In this document: positions 36,835 to 44,010 of the stretch, one piece after another
How positions within the stretch are numbered: the stretch's first letter is position 1
Layout: every line of letters begins with the position of its first letter
NCBI GenBank assembly: GCA_020720765.1
Contig: DYOB01000005.1
Location: 1 to 61,235, forward strand
Direction: 5' to 3'
From: Borreliella garinii
GTDB lineage: Bacteria > Spirochaetota > Spirochaetia > JABEVK01
Length of the DNA: 61,235 bases
Notes under the pieces: model-generated
What the model was told of the DNA's origin: nothing
Database searches by the model: none
What the model saw: only the letters and a program-made list of their open reading frames with translations
Made by a program: the position numbers and the translations under genes

Positions 36835-37694
36835 TCAGCATGACCGGATTCGGATTTACTGAAGGCGAGTCCGACGGTTGGTCGTATACCATCGACTTAA
36901 AAAGTTACAACAATAGGTATTTAGATATGATGGTCAACCTACCGCCCATACTCCAGCCCAAAGAATCCCTAATCAGGGATTTTTTTCAAGGAAGAATATC
37001 TCGGGGCAGGGTTGAATTTACAATTAGGATGAAAGAAAGCCAAGGATCCTTTCACCTTGAGGTGAACCCTCTAGCAGTAAAAAACCTTGTTCAGGTCCTG
37101 GTTCAAGTCCGGGATACGGCCGAGATCGGCGGACCTATCCAACTTTCCCATATTCTTTCCTTTCCGGAAATCTTTAAAGAAAAAAATACCAGCGATATTG
37201 AAAGGCTTTGGAGTATCGTTAAAGGACCCTTTGAAAATACCTTCGAAGACTTTCACAAATCCCGTCAGAAGGAAGGCCACAGAACCAAGGTGGATATCCT
37301 CAACCACCTACAGCTTATAGAAGAAGGAAGACAGAGAATTGCCCAACGCGCCTCGGAGCTGGAAGATATCCTTAAAAGCAACCTTAAAAAAAGATTTCTG
37401 GAACTGCTGGACGAAGTCGATGAGAACCGGATTCATACAGAAACCGCCGTTCTCCTTATGCGTTACGGGATCAATGAAGAACTTTCAAGACTCGACAGCC
37501 ATCTTATAAGTTTTAGAGACTACTCGGAGGCGGAAATACCGATCGGGAAAAAACTTGATTTCCTCTGCCAGGAGATCAGCAGAGAGATCAATACCATCGG
37601 TTCAAAGACAATGCTTGCTGAAGTTCAGAATATAGTCGTAGAAATGAAAGATGCCGTGGAAAATATCAGGGAGCAGCTCCGAAATGTGGAATGA
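36831..37694 (+). CDS. yicC: YicC-family endoribonuclease
   Basis: 287 residues. 'MISMTGFGFTEGE' at the start, 'LKSYNNRYLDM' and the C-terminal 'FLCQEISREINTIGSKT' with 'MKDAVENIREQLRNVE' are diagnostic for YicC, an RNase family that degrades small RNAs in E. coli. Acidic residues of the C-terminal domain form the expected metal site. It often lies next to gmk in other bacteria; here it precedes a CMP kinase-like gene. Confidence 0.92.
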   Translation: MISMTGFGFTEGESDGWSYTIDLKSYNNRYLDMMVNLPPILQPKESLIRDFFQGRISRGRVEFTIRMKESQGSFHLEVNPLAVKNLVQVLVQVRDTAEIGGPIQLSHILSFPEIFKEKNTSDIERLWSIVKGPFENTFEDFHKSRQKEGHRTKVDILNHLQLIEEGRQRIAQRASELEDILKSNLKKRFLELLDEVDENRIHTETAVLLMRYGINEELSRLDSHLISFRDYSEAEIPIGKKLDFLCQEISREINTIGSKTMLAEVQNIVVEMKDAVENIREQLRNVE

Positions 37695-38232
37695 CGTGAA
37701 GATAGCAGTTTCGGGTAAGAGCGGCTGCGGAAATTCCACACTCTCACGCTTGTTGTCTGAAATCATGGGTGTCAGGCTTATCAACTTTACCTTTCACACC
37801 CTGGCGGAAGAGATGAATATGGACTTCGAGGCTTTTTGCCAGATGGCCGAATTGGATTCCCAATGGGATAAGTTCGTCGACCAGCGACAGGTAGAATTAG
37901 CAAATTCGGGGCCATGTGTTCTCGGATCAAGACTCGCTATCTGGATTTGGAAAGAAGCTGAATTCCGTGTCTATTTGGATGCCACCCCGGAAGTCCGTGC
38001 TTCAAGGATCCAAAAAAGGGAAGGGGGGGATTTCACCTCTGTCCTGGAAAGGACCGTTCAACGTGACAAGCGGGACCATGAACGCTACCTACGGCTCTAT
38101 AATATCGACAATAATAACTTTGAGCCGGCGGACTTGATTATCGACGTAACTTTTCTAAGTCCGGATCAAGTTGCTTCAAAAATCTTGGAGGAGTATTCCC
38201 GGCTGAGGGGCTTGAAGAATCCCAGGGTGTAG
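37684..38232 (+). CDS. (d)CMP kinase-like protein with altered P-loop
   Basis: 182 residues from the ATG at 37684 inside the yicC 3' end. A GTG at 37696 would also fit. It has the archaeal-type cytidylate kinase fold: 'IAVSGKSGCGNSTLSRLL' as P-loop, 'VLGSRLAIWI', 'VYLDATPEVRASRIQKREG' (the LID base) and 'RDHERYLRLYNID' as in CMP kinases, where an Asn or Asp binds cytosine. The P-loop Lys (GxGKS/T) is replaced by Asn, leaving 'CGNST'. This exchange seems to occur in related spirochete proteins (recollection), so activity is not excluded. Confidence 0.75.
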   Translation: MWNDVKIAVSGKSGCGNSTLSRLLSEIMGVRLINFTFHTLAEEMNMDFEAFCQMAELDSQWDKFVDQRQVELANSGPCVLGSRLAIWIWKEAEFRVYLDATPEVRASRIQKREGGDFTSVLERTVQRDKRDHERYLRLYNIDNNNFEPADLIIDVTFLSPDQVASKILEEYSRLRGLKNPRV

Positions 38233-38240
38233 GGTATTGT
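38212..38240 (+). promoter_or_regulatory. Candidate promoter giving a leaderless rpoZ mRNA
   Basis: TTGAAG (38212-38217), 17 bases, TATTGT (38235-38240), six bases, then the rpoZ ATG. The -35 lies in the 3' end of the CMP kinase-like gene. Confidence 0.45.
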
Positions 38241-38246
38241 TGGGCT

Positions 38247-38438
38247 ATGGCAGTACCCTTAGATCAAATCATTAATTTCAACGGAAATAAATACGAGATG
38301 TCGAACGCTGTGATTAAGCGCGCGCGACAAATTACCGAGATTGGCGACGAGGACCTTTTGGTCCATGGTTACAAGGTAGTAAGCACGGCCCTGGATCACG
38401 TTCTGAACCATAAAATTTATTATCAGCTCCAAGACTAA
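38247..38438 (+). CDS. rpoZ: RNA polymerase omega subunit
   Basis: 63 residues. 'AVPLDQIIN', 'NKYEMSNAVIKRARQIT' and 'KVVSTALDHVLNHKIYY' follow the RpoZ/Rpb6 pattern: a first strand/loop, the conserved helix with Arg-Ala-Arg/Arg-Arg-Ala, and the 'K.V..ALDE' helix. It promotes assembly of the beta' subunit. The length suits spirochete omega forms. Its 3' end overlaps miaA by about 20 bases. Confidence 0.7.
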   Translation: MAVPLDQIINFNGNKYEMSNAVIKRARQITEIGDEDLLVHGYKVVSTALDHVLNHKIYYQLQD

Positions 38439-39330
38439 ACAGCTTGTTTTTACCGGGCCGACAGGTTCGGGAAAATCGCACCTCCTACTTGAGACTCTCC
38501 AAAAAAAAGCAGAAATCATCTCCTGTGACTCGGTTCAGGTTTACCGCGGACTGGATATAGGGAGTGCAAAACCGACTCTGGCAGAACGCTCATTGATAAC
38601 CCACCACCTTGTGGATGTTCTGGACCCTATAGAACCGATGACCTTGGGTTTCTTTATCAGGGAGGCAAGTTCGGCGGTTAAAAATATTGAAAATAAGGGT
38701 TTGCTACCTGTTATCGCGGGCGGAACTATCTATTACCTTAGGCACTGGCTTCTGGGACCCCCCGAGGCACCACCTGTCGATGACCTTATCCGAAAGAAAG
38801 TCGAGGAACAGGTGAGAACCATGGGAATAGAAGAAGCCTACAAAAAGCTCTGTGAGGTCGATGAAACCAGCGGAAAAAGAATCCATCCCAACGACCATTA
38901 CCGCATTAAGAGGGCCTTGGAAGTCTGGGAACAGTCGGGCAAGCCCCTGTCCACTTTCTCTCAAACATCAAGGACGTCTATTGATCAATCCATAAGAGTT
39001 GTCTCCATTGAAGTCGAACGCGATGTGCTGAGAAAGACCTTGAGACAGAGGTGTGTTGAAATGTTTAAAAACGGCTGGGTGGATGAGGTGGCGACTCTTT
39101 TGAAAATGGGATTGCCTCCAGATTCTGAAGGACTCCGCACCTTGGGATATGCCCAGATCACCAGGGAGTTAACAGCGGGAAGAAACCCCGAACTTATAGT
39201 CGATGAAATCGTCCATCTTACCCAGCATTACGCAAAACGGCAAATGACCTTTCTCAGGTCACTTCCTGAAGTCACTTGGATACCTCCAGTAAAAGACCAT
39301 GTATTAAAAATTCTTGACGAGATGAATTAA
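38419..39330 (+). CDS. miaA: tRNA dimethylallyltransferase, non-canonical start
   Basis: About 303 residues if read from ATT at 38419. P-loop 'GPTGSGKSHL', 'DSVQVYRGLDIGSAKP', 'VIAGGTIYYLRHWL' and 'RQMTFLRSLPEVTWI' identify MiaA, which adds the isopentenyl group to A37 of UNN-reading tRNAs. In this frame the preceding stop is the TGA at 38404, and there is no ATG, GTG or TTG before the P-loop. Only ATA (38410), ATT (38419) and ATC (38422) are available near the right length. A start at the TTG at 38593 would delete the nucleotide-binding site. Overlap with rpoZ suggests coupled translation. Confidence 0.88.
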   Translation: MISSKTKQLVFTGPTGSGKSHLLLETLQKKAEIISCDSVQVYRGLDIGSAKPTLAERSLITHHLVDVLDPIEPMTLGFFIREASSAVKNIENKGLLPVIAGGTIYYLRHWLLGPPEAPPVDDLIRKKVEEQVRTMGIEEAYKKLCEVDETSGKRIHPNDHYRIKRALEVWEQSGKPLSTFSQTSRTSIDQSIRVVSIEVERDVLRKTLRQRCVEMFKNGWVDEVATLLKMGLPPDSEGLRTLGYAQITRELTAGRNPELIVDEIVHLTQHYAKRQMTFLRSLPEVTWIPPVKDHVLKILDEMN

Positions 39331-39351
39331 ACCAGCCTTTTCTAAGGAGTT

Positions 39352-39364
39352 GATAATGATTATC
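39352..39364. promoter_or_regulatory. Fur-type 6-1-6 palindrome before lipA
   Basis: GATAAT-G-ATTATC is a perfect 6-1-6 inverted repeat matching the core Fur box. It lies between an AAGGAG (39344-39349) and the lipA ATG (39373), the widest gap in this part of the gene block. Confidence 0.5.
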
Positions 39365-39403
39365 CTTTCTGCATGGAGTCCATCCAAAACACCAACCATT
39401 TAG
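39356..39403 (+). CDS. Possible 15-codon leader ORF overlapping lipA
   Basis: ATG at 39356 with AAGGAG six bases upstream opens a 15-codon frame (MIILSAWSPSKTPTI) that stops at 39401-39403, 28 bases inside lipA in another frame. lipA itself has no good ribosome site, so termination-reinitiation or competition is possible. Confidence 0.3.
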   Translation: MIILSAWSPSKTPTI

Positions 39404-40290
39404 AAAAGAAGAAGCCTCTTCTCGGCCCTAAACCCGAGTGGCTGAAAATCACCAGCGTAAAGAACGAAGAATGGTCGGATATACGTGTTCAGTTAAAAAA
39501 ACGAAGACTCCATACTGTCTGTGAGGAAGCGTCGTGTCCGAATATCCATGAATGTTGGTCGGCCCGAACGGCGACCATTATGATTCTCGGTGACACCTGC
39601 ACCCGCGGCTGTAGATTTTGCAACGTAAAAACAGGAAATCCCGCAGGTCTTATCAACCACTCGGAGATAACAGGTACAAGCGAATTGGTGGCCTTGATGA
39701 AACTCAGGTACATTGTACTGACAAGCGTAGACCGGGACGACCTGAAGGACCATGGAGCTGGACATTTTGCCATGGTTATTGAAAGAATACACCTGGATCA
39801 CCCGGACGTTTATGTCGAGGCTTTAGTACCTGATTTTGGCGGGGACGAGGCGCGGATGGATATTCTTGCGGCTTCGAAGCCCTACGTTGTCGCACAAAAC
39901 ATGGAGACTGTTCGGCGTTTGACGCATCCTGTCAGGGATATCAGGGCGGGTTACGACATTACCTTGAGTTGCTTAAAATATTACAAAGAAAAGCACTCTA
40001 TGAGAACCAAAACCTCCTTGATGGTGGGCCTCGGTGAAATCTTAGATGAAATTGTTGCTACCCTGGATGATTTGCGTTCGGTTGGGTGTGATATCATCAC
40101 CTTCGGGCAATACCTCCAACCCACGTCCCGCCACTTGCCGGTTCAGAAATACTATACCCCCGAGGAGTTCCGGGAATTGAAAAAAATAGCTTACGAAAAG
40201 GGCTTTTCTTTTGTGGCTTCGGGACCGCTTGTCAGAAGTTCGTATAAAGCCGCAGACTATCTTGAATTTCAGCAAAAGGATCAAAGGTAA
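39373..40290 (+). CDS. lipA: Lipoyl synthase
   Basis: 305 residues. Auxiliary cluster CxxxxCxxxxxC in 'CEEASCPNIHECW', radical SAM cluster CxxxCxxC in 'CTRGCRFCNV', and the C-terminal 'RSSY' serine ligand ('LVRSSYKAADY') are all present. It inserts two sulfurs into octanoyl groups on lipoyl domains. It sits with a GcvH-like carrier and a lipoyl/octanoyl ligase, forming a small lipoylation unit. An upstream palindrome suggests iron-dependent control. Confidence 0.95.
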   Translation: MESIQNTNHLEKKKPLLGPKPEWLKITSVKNEEWSDIRVQLKKRRLHTVCEEASCPNIHECWSARTATIMILGDTCTRGCRFCNVKTGNPAGLINHSEITGTSELVALMKLRYIVLTSVDRDDLKDHGAGHFAMVIERIHLDHPDVYVEALVPDFGGDEARMDILAASKPYVVAQNMETVRRLTHPVRDIRAGYDITLSCLKYYKEKHSMRTKTSLMVGLGEILDEIVATLDDLRSVGCDIITFGQYLQPTSRHLPVQKYYTPEEFRELKKIAYEKGFSFVASGPLVRSSYKAADYLEFQQKDQR

Positions 40291-40295
40291 GAATT

Positions 40296-40673
40296 TTGGA
40301 AAAAAAATACAGCGTCAGTGGTGAATGGATTCAGCGTCACGGTGCACTTTATCGCCTGGGAATGAGCCGGCTCAACGCCGATGAGTTGGGTGAAGTGACC
40401 TATGTCGGAAGCGCTGAAAAGGGAAAGATCCTGAAGGCCGGCGAGCCTGTTCTGGGTTTGGAGGCTGTTAAAGCCGCCATGGATTTTTATTCGCCGGTGG
40501 ACGGTGTTGTCGTTGCGACAAATCCGCTTTTAATCGAACAACCCCAGCTGGTCAATGAAAAACCCCTGGACGAAGGGTGGCTTGTCGAAGTCGAACTTGA
40601 AAAGGTCTCACAGTTGGAAGGTCTGCTTAGTGAAGAAGAGTATTTAAAAAGTCAGGGTGAAAACAACGCGTAG
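40296..40673 (+). CDS. gcvH: GcvH-like lipoyl carrier protein
   Basis: 125 residues, TTG start after an AGGTAAG. The lipoyl-lysine motif is 'GLEAVKAAMDFYSPVDGVVV' with Lys59, as in H protein ('ES.KAAS.IYSP.SG'). The C-terminal 'NEKPLDEGWLVEVEL' is also typical. It shuttles aminomethyl groups in the glycine cleavage system. P, T and L proteins are not in this window, so it may serve them elsewhere, or act as a carrier for lipoyl transfer, since it is placed between lipA and the ligase gene. Confidence 0.88.
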   Translation: MEKKYSVSGEWIQRHGALYRLGMSRLNADELGEVTYVGSAEKGKILKAGEPVLGLEAVKAAMDFYSPVDGVVVATNPLLIEQPQLVNEKPLDEGWLVEVELEKVSQLEGLLSEEEYLKSQGENNA

Positions 40674-41397
40674 TTATCTCTGGCTTAGCGGAGCCTCCGA
40701 TGGCAAAACCAATATGGATAAGGACCGTGGTCTCTATGAAAAAGTCGAGACCGGGTGGGAGGGTTTCGTCCTCAGGTTGTACCGGTGGAAACCAGCTGCT
40801 CTGAGCCTGGGTGCAAATCAGGAATTGGAAAGTGTCGATACGTCTCTCGCAGAAAAACGATCGATCCCGGTTGTAAGACGGATAACCGGCGGGGGTGCCA
40901 TCCTCCACGACGACGAACTGACGTACAGCCTCGTTATGCCTCGGAGCTTTTTGAGTGATACTTCCGTTCCAGCGAGCCTTGAATTATTTTCCCGTTGCCT
41001 CAAAGAGTTTTATTCAGGATTAGGACTGTCACCGGTGTTAGCAAAAGATGGAGATATACAAGGCACCTTCGGAATGCGGACTAGTGCGTGCTTTGCCGGA
41101 AACGAAAAATGGGATTTATTGATAGGTGGAAGAAAACTTGGGGGTAACGCGCAGAAACGCGGAAGAAAGGCCGTATTCCAGCATGGTTCGATACCTCTGA
41201 CTCTGGATTGGCCTCTTGTATGTTCTCTGACAAGGACTTTTCCCACGCCTTCGGTTCCCCAGAGTCTAACCGATGCCTTGGAAGTTTTGGGCGAAACCCT
41301 TCCCAATTCAGAGGAGCTTGAAAGGCGTTTGGCTGAAGCGTTCGGGCGTGTTCTGGGTTGTGAATGGATCAATTTTAAGGAGGAAAATCTTGGCTGA
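40657..41397 (+). CDS. Lipoate ligase/octanoyltransferase family protein
   Basis: 246 residues. 'RRITGGGAILHDDELTYSLV' (about 74-93) is the lipoyl-binding RRxxGGGxVxHD motif, and 'GGRKLGGNAQKRGRKAVFQHGSI' carries the catalytic Lys of the LplA/LipM/LipB family. A Cys in 'TSACFAG', just before that block, is in the place of the LipM octanoyltransferase nucleophile. LipM-type transfer onto the neighbouring H protein is thus slightly preferred over LplA, which uses ATP. The 3' end of gcvH overlaps by 17 bases. Confidence 0.78.
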   Translation: MKTTRSYLWLSGASDGKTNMDKDRGLYEKVETGWEGFVLRLYRWKPAALSLGANQELESVDTSLAEKRSIPVVRRITGGGAILHDDELTYSLVMPRSFLSDTSVPASLELFSRCLKEFYSGLGLSPVLAKDGDIQGTFGMRTSACFAGNEKWDLLIGGRKLGGNAQKRGRKAVFQHGSIPLTLDWPLVCSLTRTFPTPSVPQSLTDALEVLGETLPNSEELERRLAEAFGRVLGCEWINFKEENLG

Positions 41398-42100
41398 AAT
41401 CAAACTTCCAGTGCTAGGCGGGGGCGAAGTCACGCTCAATCCTAGAAATCTCATCGCAGTAGGTTTAAATTACCGCGAGCACGTTGCAGAAAGTCTGAAC
41501 TACAACGTCGATGAACTGGGTATACCAGCCAGACCTATTTTGTTCAACAAACTTCCGGGTGTCTTGCTGGCCCCTGGAGAGGCTATTATCCTTCCAAGGC
41601 TTCCGCAGGAAGAAGGTTGGGAGCAGCCTCGCACGGACTACGAGGCCGAGTTGGCTTGTGTCCTGACGAGCGGGGGAAAAAACCTGACAGAGGAAGAAGC
41701 ATTCCTTTCGATAGGTTACTACACTTGCTTCAATGACGTCAGCCAGAGGGACATCCAGAAAAACGACGCCTCGGGATGGTTTAGAGGTAAGAGTTTCGAT
41801 ACCTTTGGACCGGTAGGGCCTGTTCTAGTCCCAAGAGAAACACTTGGAAAGGCGGGGAATTTAAGAATTCAGGCGCAGTTGAACGGTAAGTTAGTCCAGG
41901 ACGCCAGCACTTCCCAGATGATCTTTTCTCCCACGCAGTTGATTTCATATATCAGCAGGAACTTTACTCTCTACCCCGGGGATATCATCATCACAGGAAC
42001 CCCCGGAGGTATCGGCCCCCTCCACGAAGGGGACACTATCGAGATTATCATCGAAGGTATTGGAACCTTGACCAATACCGTCCAGGACGAATTATTCTAA
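41390..42100 (+). CDS. Fumarylacetoacetate hydrolase-family protein
   Basis: 236 residues from the TTG at 41390, set by AAGGAGG seven bases before it. 'AVGLNYREHV' near 22-31, 'YEAELACVL', 'GYYTCFNDVSQRDIQ', 'SFDTFGPVGPVLVPRE' and 'DIIITGTPGGIGPLHEGD' are the standard FAH-fold landmarks with the metal-binding acidic residues. Members hydrolyse or decarboxylate acylpyruvates. The substrate is not known. It ends a long plus-strand run and overlaps the convergent ridA gene by nine bases. Confidence 0.85.
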   Translation: MAEIKLPVLGGGEVTLNPRNLIAVGLNYREHVAESLNYNVDELGIPARPILFNKLPGVLLAPGEAIILPRLPQEEGWEQPRTDYEAELACVLTSGGKNLTEEEAFLSIGYYTCFNDVSQRDIQKNDASGWFRGKSFDTFGPVGPVLVPRETLGKAGNLRIQAQLNGKLVQDASTSQMIFSPTQLISYISRNFTLYPGDIIITGTPGGIGPLHEGDTIEIIIEGIGTLTNTVQDELF

Positions 42101-42469
42101 GACGGCTATAAGCTCGATCTCCACCAGGGCTTTCCTCGGAAGGCCAGCCACAGCAACCGTGCTTCGCGCGGGTTTATGAGGTCCGAAATGCTCCTCGTAA
42201 ACCTTGTTAAATTCTGCAAAATGTGCCATGTCCGTAAGAAAAGCTGTTGTCTTGACGACATGGGAAAAGTCCATCTTAGCCGCTCGAAGCACCGCTTCCA
42301 GGTTGAGGAGGACTTGGTGGGTTTGTTCCTGGATCCCTCCGCTAACGAGTTCGCCCGTTTTAAGGTCTATTCCCAGCTGACCGCTCAACCAGAGGTGTTT
42401 ACGCACCTTGATCCCTTGCGAGTACGGGCCAATCGCTTTAGGCGCCTCTTTTGATTCTATGATTTCCAT
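42092..42469 (-). CDS. ridA: RidA-family enamine/imine deaminase
   Basis: 125 residues, the family length. 'GPYSQGIKV' near the start, 'VVKTTAFLTDM', and 'ARSTVAVAGLPRKALVEIELIAV' with the substrate-binding Arg102 and Glu near 117-119 define RidA. It removes reactive 2-aminoacrylate released by PLP enzymes. It is the last gene of the lepB-pbp-DUF115-ridA minus-strand run, starting 13 bases within the DUF115 gene. Confidence 0.92.
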   Translation of the reverse strand: MEIIESKEAPKAIGPYSQGIKVRKHLWLSGQLGIDLKTGELVSGGIQEQTHQVLLNLEAVLRAAKMDFSHVVKTTAFLTDMAHFAEFNKVYEEHFGPHKPARSTVAVAGLPRKALVEIELIAVLE

Positions 42470-44010
42470 GATTCCTCCTTAAAAAAATTCCATCCTCTTT
42501 TCCATCGTGTTAACCAAGCTAACCGGGCACCCTCGCTAGGCCACCTTTCCAAGGTTGCGGCGGCGGGTTTCAACCATTCCTCCCACGTGTGAAAAAGAAG
42601 GGGGTTTTGAGGTTGAATCGGGTTAGCTTTAAGTTTCAAGTATTCCATCCGGCAGTCTTCCCACCGTGAAGTTGTTGGAATATCTGTTTGTGGAGTTTTA
42701 GGTTCGGGAAGTTCTCCGCCCCGGGTCAGTTCTTTCCAGTCCGCGCTTTCAGCAACGCGTAGTCCTTGAACGGGCCAGCCTGGGGAGGCTCGGACTCCCG
42801 GAGGAATCCAGGAATTCGAGAGTGCCCCCTCCATCCATTTAGCGTAGAGCGGCATGCGCTGGTCGCTGAGCCAAAGAGAGCCTTCCTCATCCCTTGTCCT
42901 CATGAGTTTCGAGGACCAGAAAGTTGAACTGTTCAGTGTCTCGAGGGGCGATAACCTGTTTACAGCCCTTTGGTGCAGTTTGTGGATAAGGCTGGGTCTT
43001 GAATGACTCCTCCAGCCCGAATAGGCCAGGTCCAGGCCCACCCAAATAATCTGTTTGACGCCGAGATATCCTGCTAGAGTACCTGCCGCCATGGCGACGC
43101 TTCCGCCGCTGTACAAATGGGGAAGGGAGTCCGCCTCGATATCCTTAAGCATGGGAATCGAGGAACCCGAAAGATAAACCCGGCCGCGGTACCTTCGAAG
43201 GACGCTTGGCGGCGTCACCCATTCGCCTACGAGCAGCGTATTATTAGGCAGGGTGAGGTCCATATGCCGGCTGTTCCAGTACTGCGAATCCATACTGACC
43301 ACGATGTCGGGTTCGACACCGTGACTGAGCAGGGTCGAAATGGCTGTGTCAACTGCAATCATCACAAAAGCTTTCTCTTTTGTAAGGGTTTTTAGCCGAG
43401 CAATTTGTCCTTCAAGACTAGGGCCGGCAGCAAAGATAACGGCGTTTTTTCCCTTGTAAACTTCTTTCAAATTGTTAAGAGAATAATATCCGCTGCACGA
43501 ACCGATATTTTTTTGTGCCTGCCTTCCCCATAAGGATCCAAAGCGCTCTAAAGTTCTTTCGTTGACGTTAAGTCTGTCCAAAGTATCGCATAGACTCTGG
43601 TGGGCTGTTTTGATCTCGGGTTCGTCCTCGAGCCCCGGGTGTATTAGGATGTGGATGTGTTCGGGAAGGAAACCTTGGAGAAGCGGCGTCGGCACTCCCT
43701 CCTGACCCGAGAGAAACACAATCCAAGGATCGCTCTCAGACCAACCGGGGTAGGACCGGGAGGCCTGGGCCCTTTCGTTATGCGGTTCCCAAGCCACCAG
43801 GACCCTTTCGGGCTGATGTTGTCGGAGAGCCTTGATAAGGTGTCCGCTTCCCCATCCTAGTAAAACCAGAGCCGCACCAGTCGTGAGGGCAGAGGCCCTT
43901 CTACGAGCGTCTTCATCAGGTTTATAGGAACTCGTGAGGGTTTTTCCCTTCCAGGTGATTCCAATTCCGCCAGGTCCGGGTTTTTGAACCCAATCGGAAC
44001 TTGGGATCAT
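42457..44010 (-). CDS. DUF115 (MptE-like) motility-associated glycosyltransferase family
   Basis: 517 residues. The central region (about 175-340) with 'VYKGKNAVIFAAGPSLEGQIARLK', 'AVDTAISTLLSHGVEPDIVVSMD' and 'AMAAGTLAGYLGVKQIIWVGLDLAY' is the MptE-like DUF115 domain, found in 'motility associated factor' proteins that glycosylate flagellins in several bacteria. The flanking parts are less conserved. It is coupled by ATGA to the PBP gene. Whether it modifies flagellin or a wall component here is open. Confidence 0.75.
   Translation of the reverse strand: MIPSSDWVQKPGPGGIGITWKGKTLTSSYKPDEDARRRASALTTGAALVLLGWGSGHLIKALRQHQPERVLVAWEPHNERAQASRSYPGWSESDPWIVFLSGQEGVPTPLLQGFLPEHIHILIHPGLEDEPEIKTAHQSLCDTLDRLNVNERTLERFGSLWGRQAQKNIGSCSGYYSLNNLKEVYKGKNAVIFAAGPSLEGQIARLKTLTKEKAFVMIAVDTAISTLLSHGVEPDIVVSMDSQYWNSRHMDLTLPNNTLLVGEWVTPPSVLRRYRGRVYLSGSSIPMLKDIEADSLPHLYSGGSVAMAAGTLAGYLGVKQIIWVGLDLAYSGWRSHSRPSLIHKLHQRAVNRLSPLETLNSSTFWSSKLMRTRDEEGSLWLSDQRMPLYAKWMEGALSNSWIPPGVRASPGWPVQGLRVAESADWKELTRGGELPEPKTPQTDIPTTSRWEDCRMEYLKLKANPIQPQNPLLFHTWEEWLKPAAATLERWPSEGARLAWLTRWKRGWNFFKEESWKS

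Noticed and set aside
38593-39330. miaA starting at the TTG at 38593
   Set aside because: It would remove the P-loop and the DSVQVY motif, both encoded in frame upstream.
40291-40296. Glycine riboswitch before the gcvH-like gene
   Set aside because: Only five bases separate lipA and the gcvH-like gene; no room and no tandem aptamer.
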